From Pseudorhizobium pelagicum (GTDB lineage Bacteria > Pseudomonadota > Alphaproteobacteria > Rhizobiales > Rhizobiaceae): a stretch of DNA of 64,000 nucleotides. Location of the stretch: positions 1 through 64,000 of the forward strand of contig JOKI01000020.1 of the NCBI GenBank assembly GCA_000722615.1. Direction: 5' to 3'. Positions 38,578 through 47,190 of the stretch are shown here, one piece after another. The position numbers and the translations under genes were made by a program. The notes beneath the pieces are model-generated. The model made no database searches. It saw only the letters and a program-made list of their open reading frames with translations, and was not told the origin of the DNA. How positions within the stretch are numbered: position 1 is the first letter of the stretch; the number at the start of each line of letters is the position of its first letter.

Positions 38578-39867
38578 TCATCGGGCGTAGCCGAAGAAGT
38601 TTGGCAGCCACAGCGTGAGTGCCGGAACGAAGACGATGAGCGTGAAGACGAGGAACTCGGCCGCAAGCATCGGAATGATCGCACGTGCCAGGGTGAAGAT
38701 CGGAACCTTGGCGACCACAGTTATGACGAAGAGAACCGCGCCGACCGGCGGCGTGATCATGCCGATCGTCAGGTTGAGGATGACCACCATCGCGAAGTGC
38801 AGCGGATCGATGCCGGCGTTCTGGGCGAGCGGCGCGAGAATCGGCACGAGGATGATGACGGCCGGCAGCGTGTCGAGGAACAACCCGCAGACCAGCAGGA
38901 AGAGCGACACAACGATCAGCAGCATCGTCGGCGACAGGCCGAGCGAGGCGATATACTGGCTGACGGCTTGAGGGATCTGCAGCACCGTCAGCATGTAGGC
39001 GAAGATGCTGGCCATGGAGACGACCAGCAGGACTGCCGAGGTCATCAGCGCGGTGTTGACCAGAATGCGCGGAACCTGCGCGATCGACAGCGTGCCGATG
39101 ACGAAGCGGCCGACGAAGAAGGCATAGATGGCCGCGACCGCAGAGGCTTCGGTCGGCGTGAAGACGCCGCCATGGATGCCGCCCAGGATGATCACCGGCA
39201 TCAGCAGCGCCGGAAAGACCTTCCAGGACTCCTTCAGGAACTGGCCCCACGCCGGACGTTGCAGCGGAAAGGTGAAGTTGCGGCGCTTGGCGATCCACCA
39301 GTTGACGAAAAGCAGCGAGGTTCCAAGCATGAGCCCGGGCACGATGCCGGCCAGAAACAGACCGATGACGCTGACGCTGTTGTCGGTCAGCGCATAGATG
39401 ATCATGATGATCGAGGGCGGGATGATCGGCGCGATGATGGCGCCCGACGCGGTCAGCGCCGCCGCATAGGCCGTCGGATAGCCGGCCTGGCGCATCATGC
39501 GAATGATGACCGAACCGGGGCCGGCCGCGTCGGCGAGTGCCGAGCCGCTGATGCCGGCCATGAAGATCGCCATCAGCACGTTAGCATAGCCCAGTCCGCC
39601 GCGCACGTTGCCGATGAGCTGGCATGCGAAGCGCACGAGCAGATCGGTGATACGCCCGCCCGTCATCAGCTCTGCCGCCAGGATGAAGAACGGCACGGCC
39701 ATCAGCGGGAAGCTGTCTATGCCGCTGAAGAGACGCTGCGGGACCAGCAACGGGGAGAAGCTGCCGCCCCAGACGAGCGCGGCCATGCCGGCACCACCCA
39801 TCGCAATAGAGACGGGAACCCCGATGATGAGCGCCACGACGAAAACCAGGACGAGAACAGCGGTCAT
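38578..39867 (-). CDS. dctM: TRAP transporter large permease DctM
   Basis: This 429-residue inner-membrane protein has about 12-13 hydrophobic segments. It carries the typical family blocks GGAGMAALVWGG, MAVPFFILAAELMTGGRITD, SGSALADAAGPGSVIIRMM, PPSIIMIIYAL and PVGAVLFVITVVAKVP, and completes the ion-driven import channel. It overlaps the small permease gene by four bases (ATGA), showing coupling. Length and topology are normal. Confidence 0.95.
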   Translation of the reverse strand: MTAVLVLVFVVALIIGVPVSIAMGGAGMAALVWGGSFSPLLVPQRLFSGIDSFPLMAVPFFILAAELMTGGRITDLLVRFACQLIGNVRGGLGYANVLMAIFMAGISGSALADAAGPGSVIIRMMRQAGYPTAYAAALTASGAIIAPIIPPSIIMIIYALTDNSVSVIGLFLAGIVPGLMLGTSLLFVNWWIAKRRNFTFPLQRPAWGQFLKESWKVFPALLMPVIILGGIHGGVFTPTEASAVAAIYAFFVGRFVIGTLSIAQVPRILVNTALMTSAVLLVVSMASIFAYMLTVLQIPQAVSQYIASLGLSPTMLLIVVSLFLLVCGLFLDTLPAVIILVPILAPLAQNAGIDPLHFAMVVILNLTIGMITPPVGAVLFVITVVAKVPIFTLARAIIPMLAAEFLVFTLIVFVPALTLWLPNFFGYAR

Positions 39868-40394
39868 GCCGAAGGCCTTTCGGTCAACGGGAGTTCGGCG
39901 GATGCCCCGGTGGACGGGTCATGGTCGCTGAAGCGGTCGATGAAATGCCGGAAGCCAAGAAGCAGGTGGATCGCCGCGATCAGGCAGCCGATTGGAACGC
40001 CAAGATAGACAAGACCGAGCGGGACGTTCAGGACCGGGGTGGTCTGGCGCATCGTGAACTGCGCATAGGCGAAACCATGCCAGGCGACGGCCGCGAGAAA
40101 GACCAGGATCGCGGTCGCGATGACATGGCGCAGGATACGCATGAGGGGAACCGGCAACAGATCCTGAACAATCTCTACGGCGACATGCGCTCCGGCGCGA
40201 AGCGCGAGCCCGGCGCCGAGATAGGCGACCCAGATCATCATGTAACGGGTCAGTTCCTCGACCCATGGCAGGGAAACCCCGAAAAAGTAGCGGAGAAGGA
40301 CATTGGCAAAGACAAGAACCGTCATCACCAGCATGAGGCAACCGATCAGGGCCTGATTTGCCCAGATGAAGCGCCGGTCGAACGTCGCAAGCAT
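39864..40394 (-). CDS. dctQ: TRAP transporter small permease DctQ
   Basis: This 176-residue membrane protein has four hydrophobic helices and the family motifs LPWVEELTRYMMIWVAYLGA (helix 2) with the conserved W-x-E-E-x-x-R. It partners DctM. The frame overlaps dctM at its end. The gene starts 51 bp downstream of the MRJP-family gene's stop, so the operon may begin with that gene. Confidence 0.94.
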   Translation of the reverse strand: MLATFDRRFIWANQALIGCLMLVMTVLVFANVLLRYFFGVSLPWVEELTRYMMIWVAYLGAGLALRAGAHVAVEIVQDLLPVPLMRILRHVIATAILVFLAAVAWHGFAYAQFTMRQTTPVLNVPLGLVYLGVPIGCLIAAIHLLLGFRHFIDRFSDHDPSTGASAELPLTERPSA

Positions 40395-40445
40395 TGAATT
40401 GTCTCCGGAGGGTGCCGGATTACGACATCCCTCCCCGTGTGCGGG

Positions 40446-41645
40446 TCAGTTGAGGTACGGCTTTGCCTTCACCGGAAGCTTCCAGATGGTGAAGTTTGGA
40501 TTTTCCGGGCTGTCGAAATTCATGTCGCCGTCAACCCACAGGTGCAGATTGTTGGAGATCACGTGGAGCGCGCCGTCAGGGGCCCAGGCCAGCGTGTCGG
40601 GCCATGCCATTTCCGGATGATAGGCAACCTGCGTCAGGCGGCGCGTCGACGGGTCCCACTTGAGAACGCCGTTCAGTTGCAGCGCGGTCAGGTAGACGTT
40701 GCCGTCCTTGTCGGCCGTCAAACCGTCGGTGTTCGACGGCAGCACGACTTCGACGCGAACGGCTGCCTGCAATTCGGATTCCAAAACCTTTGCGTCGCGC
40801 AGCAGCGCCGTCGGCAGCGAGTACAATGTGTTGCCGGTCAGGTTCGTCCAGTAGAGCGTGCGCTTGTCGCCGGACAGTGCGATGCCGTCGGCACCCGTGC
40901 GCATCCGGCCGTTCTTCAGGACCTGCCGCCCGTTGATGGTGAAGCTGAACTGCGCCTCGTCATTGGTGAACTTCGTCGCGGCGAGCACACGGCGGGCGGT
41001 GTTCCTGCTCTTGTCGTAGACGATCAGCCCGCCGCAGAGCGGATCGGCAAAGATGCCACTGTCGGTGATGTATGCGAAGCCACTCTCGTTATCGACGACG
41101 ACGTCGTTGAGGAACGAGCAGGTCCTGTTCGAAACCTCCTCGGAAAATGCGAGACGCTGGATTTCCTTGTTCGCCTTGATATCCCAAAGAGCGAGCTTCT
41201 CGTCGCCCTCGCCCGACTTCTGGCCGGCGACATGGCCCTGGTCGAGAATCCACATCACATCGTTCTCGTCGATCTCGAAGCCGAGAACGGCCTTCAGGCC
41301 GGCGACATTGGAAACGTCGTTCAGCGCCTCCGACGGGAAGGCCTGAAGCTCGTAGCCGTCACCGGCCTTTACAAGCTTCGACACGGTTGCCGGGATGTCC
41401 GCCCCGCCCCAGCGGGCCGTCGTGACATACATGGTGCCGGCCGAATCGAATTTCAGGCCCTGGACCAGCGCCTTGCCCTTGAGCGCACTTGCATCCCAGC
41501 GTTCGCGCAGCTTGGCGTCCTCGACCTGGTAGGTCAGGCTGTTCATGCGCGCGATCGGCTCGACCGCCATATCCTGCGCCGAAACCGGCGCCGCAAGCGC
41601 CATCGCCCCAAGGGCGACGGCTATCGTCTTCCCAAGAGATTTCAT
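40446..41645 (-). CDS. Secreted MRJP/Yellow-family beta-propeller protein
   Basis: A 399-residue protein with a signal peptide (MKSLGKTIAVALGAMALAAP, cleavage after VSA). The rest matches the major royal jelly protein/Yellow family: GGADIPATVSKL, LGFEIDENDVMWILDQGHV, FLNDVVVDNESGFAYITDSG, GADGIALSGDKRTLYW, SNTDGLTADKDGNVYLTALQ and WPDTLAWAPDGALHVISN. These are beta-propeller blades related to SMP-30 lactonases. Bacterial members are thought to act on lactones or related compounds in the periplasm. GGAGGG before the ATG at 41645 fixes the start. It diverges from the GntR gene across a perfect inverted repeat and probably is the first gene of the TRAP operon. Confidence 0.88.
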   Translation of the reverse strand: MKSLGKTIAVALGAMALAAPVSAQDMAVEPIARMNSLTYQVEDAKLRERWDASALKGKALVQGLKFDSAGTMYVTTARWGGADIPATVSKLVKAGDGYELQAFPSEALNDVSNVAGLKAVLGFEIDENDVMWILDQGHVAGQKSGEGDEKLALWDIKANKEIQRLAFSEEVSNRTCSFLNDVVVDNESGFAYITDSGIFADPLCGGLIVYDKSRNTARRVLAATKFTNDEAQFSFTINGRQVLKNGRMRTGADGIALSGDKRTLYWTNLTGNTLYSLPTALLRDAKVLESELQAAVRVEVVLPSNTDGLTADKDGNVYLTALQLNGVLKWDPSTRRLTQVAYHPEMAWPDTLAWAPDGALHVISNNLHLWVDGDMNFDSPENPNFTIWKLPVKAKPYLN

Positions 41646-41686
41646 GCTATTTCCCTCCCCAACAGATGTCTTCATTTTACGACATC

Positions 41687-41729
41687 AAACTGCTACCTTA
41701 GGCGTCAGATAAAACTAAGGTAGCAGTTT
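41687..41729. promoter_or_regulatory. Perfect 15-bp inverted repeat, probable GntR operator
   Basis: AAACTGCTACCTTAG at 41687-41701 and its exact complement at 41715-41729 are separated by 13 bp. The repeat lies in the 109-bp gap between the divergent MRJP-family and gntR genes, an ideal place for autoregulation and control of the catabolic operon. Arm centres are 28 bp apart, not far from three helical turns. Confidence 0.75.
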
Positions 41730-41754
41730 CCGAACTGCTGTAAAGGGGCTGTTT

Positions 41755-42507
41755 ATGAAATCGTCGCTCAAACCGTCGTCGCGCAAACAGGCGGCAGGCG
41801 AAAACCCGGAAAAAAGAGCTGGGAAACTGACACGACCGGGGCTTCTGGTGGACGAGGTCGTGCGTGCGATCCGCGAGATGATCGTTGAGGGACGCGTGCT
41901 TCCGGGGGAGCGCTTGTCGGAGAATGCGCTGGCCGCCGAACTCGGCGTCTCGACGACGCCGGTGCGCGAGGCAATCGCGCTCCTGCGCCGGGAGGGGCTG
42001 GTAACGGTGCAGCCGCAGTCGGGCACCTACGTCTTCGAATTGCAGCCGGGAGAGCTCAACCAGCTTTGCGAACTGCGCTTCGCTCTGGAGCCGGCAGCCG
42101 TTCAACTGGCCATGGAGGATCCGGCTTCGACACTCGCCGAGGCGCTGGACACGATCGTCGACAACATGCGTGCGGCGCAGGACAGCGGTGCGGTGAAGCG
42201 GTATCTCGCCCTCGACACCACCTTTCACGACACGATCATTGCCGCATCTGGCAATCCCTATATCCTGAGCGCCTATGCGCTGATCGGTGCCAAGATGGCG
42301 GCCCTGCGCAATCGTCTCGGCGACGATCCGCATCACATGGAAAAATCCATGCGCGAGCATGTCGAAATCGTCGAGGCAATTCACGAACGCGATCTTTCTC
42401 GCGCCACCCATATCCTCGTGCGCCATATCGCACGCAAGGAAGGTTCCTACTGGGAACACCTGGACCCGGAAGAAATGTCGTCCCTGTCGAGACTGCGCAA
42501 GGTATGA
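41755..42507 (+). CDS. GntR-family regulator, FadR/FCD subgroup
   Basis: This 250-residue repressor-type protein has an N-terminal winged HTH (IREMIVEGRVLPGERLSENA, then LAAELGVSTTPVREAIALLR) and a C-terminal all-helical FCD ligand domain (from about residue 95). The FCD domain includes ELCELRFALEPAAVQLA and the metal ligand His residues of DTTFHDTI and MREHVEIVEAI. A basic extension of about 30 residues precedes the HTH. It is divergent from the MRJP-TRAP operon, and the palindrome between them is its likely site. The ligand is probably a substrate or intermediate carboxylate. Confidence 0.93.
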   Translation: MKSSLKPSSRKQAAGENPEKRAGKLTRPGLLVDEVVRAIREMIVEGRVLPGERLSENALAAELGVSTTPVREAIALLRREGLVTVQPQSGTYVFELQPGELNQLCELRFALEPAAVQLAMEDPASTLAEALDTIVDNMRAAQDSGAVKRYLALDTTFHDTIIAASGNPYILSAYALIGAKMAALRNRLGDDPHHMEKSMREHVEIVEAIHERDLSRATHILVRHIARKEGSYWEHLDPEEMSSLSRLRKV

Positions 42508-42519
42508 CCGGAACCCTCC

Positions 42520-43225
42520 GCAGCGTCGCATGACCTCAATCCGCCGCCAGATCGACGGGACGCCCTGCTTCATAACGAAGACGGGACGTCGAACCGATGT
42601 AATATCCTTGGTCGGGTCCCCCGCAACGGCAATGATGTCTGCCCGTTTACCGACCTCGATCGATCCGCTCTCTGCGGCCAGTCCGAGCATCTCCGCGGCA
42701 ACGATGGTTCCGGCCACGAGTGATTCTGTCGCGGTCATTCCAAGCTCCACCGTCAGAAGAAACTCCATTCGCGCCTCGTGAAGCGGATGGGTTGGCCCGC
42801 CGATGAGGTCGGTACCGAGTGAGAAGCGAACACCAGCCTCAACCCCGAGGCGGAAGTCCAGCCGTTGCCGGGTTTCCGGTCAAATACCGTAGCCGCGCTC
42901 GATGATGTCGACGGCACCATCGAGCGCGAGGCGAACGGCGTCTCGCCGATCGCATGCGCGCTTACCTTGAGGCCGTTGCGATGCGCCTCTCGACAGCCGC
43001 CTTAACCTCTTCGGGACTATAGGCCGGAACCTGTTTCAGCGGATCGTCGCCCCAGGCGTGATAGCGAACGTGCACGCCGCCCTTGGACAGGCCGAGCTTG
43101 ATGAAATCCGCCCCCTGGCGAACACGCTCCCGCACGGCCCGGCGAAGCGCGTCCGGCCCGTCGGCAAGCTCGCCTCCGGCAAAGGAGGGCATAGGTGACG
43201 TCGCAGTGAGGGCCAGCGGCTATTG
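42520..43225 (-). pseudogene. Decayed amidohydrolase
   Basis: Fragments of an amidohydrolase (imidazolonepropionase/prolidase type) are legible in several frames on the minus strand. They are GGELADGPDALRRAVRERVR, QGADFIKLGLSKGGVHV, then LALDGAVDIIERGYG, GVRFSLGTDLIGGPTHPLHE and MEFLLTVELGMTATESLVAG with SGSIEVGKRADIIAVAGDPT. Frameshifts near 43190, 42955 and 42885 and an in-frame stop break it. The N-terminal third with the H-x-H motif is missing, apparently cut off at the end of the tctA gene. It is a relic. Confidence 0.82.
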
Positions 43226-43228
43226 GCG

Positions 43229-44731
43229 TCAAGTCTTTGATGCTTCGCTGCGACGGCGTGGTCCAAGCCACAGATAGAGCAGGCCCACGGTTACCAGCAG
43301 GGCTCCCGCACTGATCGGGCGCAGCACGAACACGCTTGGATCCATGTCGCTGACGGTCAGCGCGTTGCGCAGGTTCTTTTCGAGGATCGGGCCGAGCACA
43401 ATGCCGAGGACCGCCGGGGCGGGTGGAAAGCCGAGCCGGAGCATGGCATAGCCGACGAGGCCGAAGATCAGCAGGAGCCGCACGTCGAAGGCATTGTTTG
43501 ATACCGAGAAAGCGCCGATCACCGCGGTCAGGCAGATCGCCGGCACGAGGAAGGCCGCCGGAAGGTTCAACACTCTTGACATCAATCCGCGGCCGGAAAG
43601 CCCGACGACGACCATCAGCACGTTCGACAGGAACAGCAAGACAAGGATGGAGACGAAGAGCCCGCCGTCCTGCTGGATCAGGAACGGCCCGGTATGCACG
43701 CCCTGGATCATCAGCGCCCCGATCAACACCGCCGTCACCGGATCGCCCGGAATGCCCAGCGTCAGCAGGGGCACCATCGCCCCGCCGGTCACGGCATTGT
43801 TCGATACTTCGCAGGCGATCACCCCCTTGGCTTCCCCTTTGCCGAAGCGATCGCCGGGTCGCGCCGTGCGGATTGCGTCGCTATAGCTCAGCCAAGAGGC
43901 GATGGCCGGTCCCGTCCCCGGCAGCACGCCGACCATGCTGCCGATCACCGCCGAGCGAAGCGACAGCCAGCGGTTACGCCACAACTCGCCCAGAACGGCA
44001 AGCTGGCTGGCCCGCTGCTGCGTCGGCAGGATGGCATGATGCTGCTCTCCATGTTTGGACAACAGCAACATCTGCGAGATCGCGAAAAGGCCGATCAGGG
44101 CCACGGTCTGGGAAACGCCGCCCATCAGGTTCGGCTGGTCCATCATGAACCGTCCCACGCCGCTGACCGGATCGAGCCCGACAGTGCTGACCAGGATGCC
44201 GAAGAAGGCCGCGGCAAGCCCCTTGATCATCGAGCCCTGCGAGATGCCGGCCACGCAAACGATCCCGGCAAGCGCGAAGGAGAAATACTCGACCGACGTG
44301 AACTTCAGCGCCACCTTCGCCAGGAGCGGCGCCACGGTCATCAGCAGTATCAGCGAGAACAGCCCACCCAGAAACGAACCCCAGATCGCCAGGCTGAGGG
44401 CGCGGTCGCCCTGCCCCTCGCGCGCCATCGCATAGCCGTCGAGCGCGGTCGCGGCCGAACTTGGCGCACCGGGCGTGTTAATCAGGATGGCTGGGATGGA
44501 GCCTGCGAAATAGCCCGAGCAATAGATCCCGAGAAGCAGGGCCATTGAGGTGGTTGGCCCCATGGCATAGGTGACCGGCAGAAAGAGTGCGATGGCTGCC
44601 GGCGCCGTCAGGCCGGGTGCTGCGCCAAAGATCATGCCGATGATGACGCCGATGAACAGGAAGATCATCACCCAGGGGCTGGCGACATTGCCAAGGCCTG
44701 TCGAGATGTCCGCAAAACTGATCAGATCCAT
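43229..44731 (-). CDS. tctA: Tripartite tricarboxylate transporter, large permease TctA (cluster 1)
   Basis: This 500-residue membrane protein of the TctA family has 11-12 hydrophobic segments and the conserved motifs APGLTAPAAIALFLPVTY (helix 1), GSIPAILINTPGAPSSAATA, LPGTGPAIASWLSY and EVSNNAVTGGAMVPLLTLGI with GIPGDP. The ATG at 44731 overlaps the tctB stop by 10 bases and gives the usual length; codons upstream are shadow. It works with TctB and the TctC binding protein to import a carboxylate, here perhaps an aromatic acid, as a NicC-like hydroxylase follows upstream in the cluster. Confidence 0.95.
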   Translation of the reverse strand: MDLISFADISTGLGNVASPWVMIFLFIGVIIGMIFGAAPGLTAPAAIALFLPVTYAMGPTTSMALLLGIYCSGYFAGSIPAILINTPGAPSSAATALDGYAMAREGQGDRALSLAIWGSFLGGLFSLILLMTVAPLLAKVALKFTSVEYFSFALAGIVCVAGISQGSMIKGLAAAFFGILVSTVGLDPVSGVGRFMMDQPNLMGGVSQTVALIGLFAISQMLLLSKHGEQHHAILPTQQRASQLAVLGELWRNRWLSLRSAVIGSMVGVLPGTGPAIASWLSYSDAIRTARPGDRFGKGEAKGVIACEVSNNAVTGGAMVPLLTLGIPGDPVTAVLIGALMIQGVHTGPFLIQQDGGLFVSILVLLFLSNVLMVVVGLSGRGLMSRVLNLPAAFLVPAICLTAVIGAFSVSNNAFDVRLLLIFGLVGYAMLRLGFPPAPAVLGIVLGPILEKNLRNALTVSDMDPSVFVLRPISAGALLVTVGLLYLWLGPRRRSEASKT

Positions 44732-45159
44732 GTGGGCAGCACCATGTCGAAGCCGTAGGCAAAAGCCAGATAAAGCGCAGCCGACAGCGCCAGCGGATAT
44801 AGAGCGAGCAGGATGGGCCTGCGCACGCCGAATGCCATCAGCGTGACGAGAGTGACCAGCCACATGCCAAAGCGGACGTCGATCTGCCCGAAGAACCACA
44901 TGAAAGGTATCAGCACCGCAAGCACCATGCCGACCCGACGGTCAAGCAGGGCGGGAAACCGCCCTGCTTGACGCAATCCGCGCAGTGTAAGAACAACGCC
45001 GCAAGCACCCAGGCCTACTGCACAGACCAGCGGCACAAAATTGGGGCTGAGCGTCTCGGCCCCCGCGCCGGTGCCCATATCGAGCGACAGCCAGACGACT
45101 GCCAGCGCCAGCGCGACCAGCACCAGCCCCGACACGGTGTCCTGATGTGTGATGTTCAT
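44722..45159 (-). CDS. tctB: Tripartite tricarboxylate transporter, small permease TctB (cluster 1)
   Basis: This 145-residue protein has four membrane helices and the TctB pattern: LVLVALALAVVWLSLDMGTG (helix 1), SPNFVPLVCAVGLGACGVVL (helix 2), then a Phe/Trp-rich third and a C-terminal helix. GGAGGAGA lies just before the ATG at 45159. It overlaps tctA. Sequence conservation of TctB is low, so the assignment rests on topology and neighbours. Confidence 0.9.
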   Translation of the reverse strand: MNITHQDTVSGLVLVALALAVVWLSLDMGTGAGAETLSPNFVPLVCAVGLGACGVVLTLRGLRQAGRFPALLDRRVGMVLAVLIPFMWFFGQIDVRFGMWLVTLVTLMAFGVRRPILLALYPLALSAALYLAFAYGFDMVLPTWI

Positions 45160-45198
45160 TCTCTCCTCCCGTGCCGTCCGTTCCAACCTCGCCCAACG

Positions 45199-46185
45199 CT
45201 ACTTTTTCAGGAGGCCGAGTTCCATCAGAACCGGCCGCACCGCCTCGGAATCCGCAATCACACGCGCAAGCATGTCTTCGGAATCGAGATAGGCCGGGTT
45301 GAAGAAGAATTCCTTCATCCGCTCCTTGAACGCGTCGGAACCGACCACCTCGGCAACGGCGCTGGAGAGCTTCGCCACCACTTCCGGCGGCACGCCAGCG
45401 GGCGCAACTATACCGAACCACTGCGAGTTGATGTAATCGAATCCCTGTTCGCGATAGGTCGGGACGTCCGGCATGAACGGCCAGCGTTCTTCCGCAGCAA
45501 GGCCGAGGACACGGATGTCGCTTTCGCCCGATTCCGAGAAGAGCGCCGGGAAATTCGAGCCGCCGCCGGTCAGAAATTGGACCTCGCCCGACAGGAGCTT
45601 GACGAGCCCGTCCTGATTGGAATCGGAATTGACGAAGGTGGCGGTGACCCCCTGCTGGGCAAGGAACGCCGCCATGGCGAGATGCGGACCCGATGCGATG
45701 CCCGACCCGGAATAGGTCAGTCGCTCGGTCTTCAGCGCTTCGACCAGTTCCGCCAGCGTCTTGTACGGGGAATCGGCCCGCACCGCCACGCCCGAGGGAA
45801 TTTCCACCAGCCGGGCGATCATCGTCAGGCTGCTCAGGTCATAGCCGGTTTCCGACATCATCGGCCGGGCGCCCAGCGTGGAGTCTGAACCGATGGCGAC
45901 GAAATAGCCGTCCGCTCGGGCCATCGCCAGGTTGGCAAGCCCGATTGCACCGCCCGCGCCAGGCTGGTTCACGATGATGACCGGCTGGCCCAGCGCCGCT
46001 TCCAGCGGTTGCGCCATCAGCCGCGCGACCTGATCGGTGGCGCCGCCTTGCGAGAACGGCACGATCATCTGTACCGGCTTGGTCGGATAATCCTGCGCAA
46101 GGGACTGGGTCGGTCCCGTCACGCCTGCGAGCGCCAATGCGGCGCATGTGCCAAAGGCACCCGCAATCCTACGAAAAGTCAGCAT
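45199..46185 (-). CDS. tctC: Tripartite transporter substrate-binding protein TctC/Bug (cluster 1)
   Basis: This 328-residue periplasmic binding protein has a signal peptide ending SLAQDYPTKPVQMIV and the Bug-family blocks IVPFSQGGATDQVARLMA, NQPGAGGAIGLANLA and GSGIASGPHLAMAAF. AGGAGG-like purines before the ATG support the start. It is the first gene of cluster 1's tct genes, 39 bp before tctB. The ligand is unknown; the neighbouring NicC-like enzyme hints at a pyridine or benzene carboxylate. Confidence 0.94.
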   Translation of the reverse strand: MLTFRRIAGAFGTCAALALAGVTGPTQSLAQDYPTKPVQMIVPFSQGGATDQVARLMAQPLEAALGQPVIIVNQPGAGGAIGLANLAMARADGYFVAIGSDSTLGARPMMSETGYDLSSLTMIARLVEIPSGVAVRADSPYKTLAELVEALKTERLTYSGSGIASGPHLAMAAFLAQQGVTATFVNSDSNQDGLVKLLSGEVQFLTGGGSNFPALFSESGESDIRVLGLAAEERWPFMPDVPTYREQGFDYINSQWFGIVAPAGVPPEVVAKLSSAVAEVVGSDAFKERMKEFFFNPAYLDSEDMLARVIADSEAVRPVLMELGLLKK

Positions 46186-46355
46186 ATGCTCCTCCTTCCT
46201 GAGCTATTCGTTTCAGTTTTGCCCAGACAGGCGCCCTGTCAGTTCCTCCGCGCCGATATGGGCGGACAGGCGGCCCGCTACGCGCCGCCTGTCTCGTTGG
46301 TGCCCGGGTCTGTCGCGACCCGGAAAGATGTGCGCCCGTACCCCTTCGACGCCGA

Positions 46356-47180
46356 TCAGGCGCGGGCGGGCGCGAGCGATGCGATCTCCAGCAGCGCCGT
46401 CGCCACGGCATCGGGGCATTCCACCAATGTCAGGTGTCGCGCACCGGGCAGAATGGAAAGTGTCGCCCCGGGGATACGGCGCACCAGATCCTCGGAGGCT
46501 GAAACGGGCGTTGCATAATCCTCTTCGCCGACGATGACCGTGGTCGGAACGGCGATATGCTCCAGTCCCTCCCGCAGGTCGGCCTTTCCGAGCATGTCAC
46601 AGGATGCTGCGTAGCAGGCAAGGTCATTCGCAACGAATATCCCGGCAACGTTGGCCACGACCCCGGGATTGGCCCCGCGCCAGGCATCGCTGAACCAGCG
46701 GGTCGCCTGGAAGCCGCTCATTGCCGCAAGGCCGCCGGTGCGGGCCTTTTCGGCGCGCTCGCCCCAGTTCCTTGGAGCCTCCGGCCCGTACCAAGCCGTG
46801 GTATCGACGAGAACCAGCCCGGCCAGCCGGCGCGGCGCCGCCAAAGCAAACGCCTGCGCCACGCAGCCGCCCATCGAGCAGCCGGCCACGATCGCGTTTT
46901 CCCATCCGAGATGCTCGAGGAGCGCCTCCATGTCGCTGCCGAACTGCTGCACGCTGTAAGGTCCCGGAGCCTTGCCTGACTGGCCGTGGCCCCGGCAATC
47001 GGGCGCGACGACATCGAGCCCCGCTTCGGCCAGCCGCGCGGCCACCGGAGCCCAGAGGCTGCCATCCAGCGCCAGCGGATGTATCAGCAGGGCGCGGCCT
47101 GCGGCCTGGCCCGCGCCCCAGCGGCGGTAGGCGAGTTCAAGCCCGTCGGGCAGAACGGTGGTCGTTATGCTGTGTGTCAT
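46356..47180 (-). CDS. Alpha/beta hydrolase, PcaD-like
   Basis: This 274-residue hydrolase has an oxyanion region ALLIHPLALDGSLWAPVAAR, the nucleophile elbow VAGCSMGGCVAQAFAL with Ser (G-x-S-x-G), an Asp in VIVGEEDYATPV and a His in GARHLTLVE. The profile is like 3-oxoadipate enol-lactonase PcaD and related ring-fission hydrolases. The long upstream frame is shadow; the ATG at 47180 is normal for the family and lies 10 bp after the NicC-like gene's stop. It could open a lactone or ester from aromatic catabolism. Confidence 0.85.
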   Translation of the reverse strand: MTHSITTTVLPDGLELAYRRWGAGQAAGRALLIHPLALDGSLWAPVAARLAEAGLDVVAPDCRGHGQSGKAPGPYSVQQFGSDMEALLEHLGWENAIVAGCSMGGCVAQAFALAAPRRLAGLVLVDTTAWYGPEAPRNWGERAEKARTGGLAAMSGFQATRWFSDAWRGANPGVVANVAGIFVANDLACYAASCDMLGKADLREGLEHIAVPTTVIVGEEDYATPVSASEDLVRRIPGATLSILPGARHLTLVECPDAVATALLEIASLAPARA

Positions 47181-47190
47181 CGGCCCGTCC

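Noticed and set aside
38552..39298. Long N-terminal extension of the dctP frame
   Set aside because: The extra 249 codons overlap dctM in another frame; the ATG at 38551 has AGGAGG and a perfect signal peptide.
38797..40008. A 403-codon plus-strand frame rich in Asp, Arg, His and Gln
   Set aside because: Antisense to dctM and dctQ, with shadow-frame composition and no start site.
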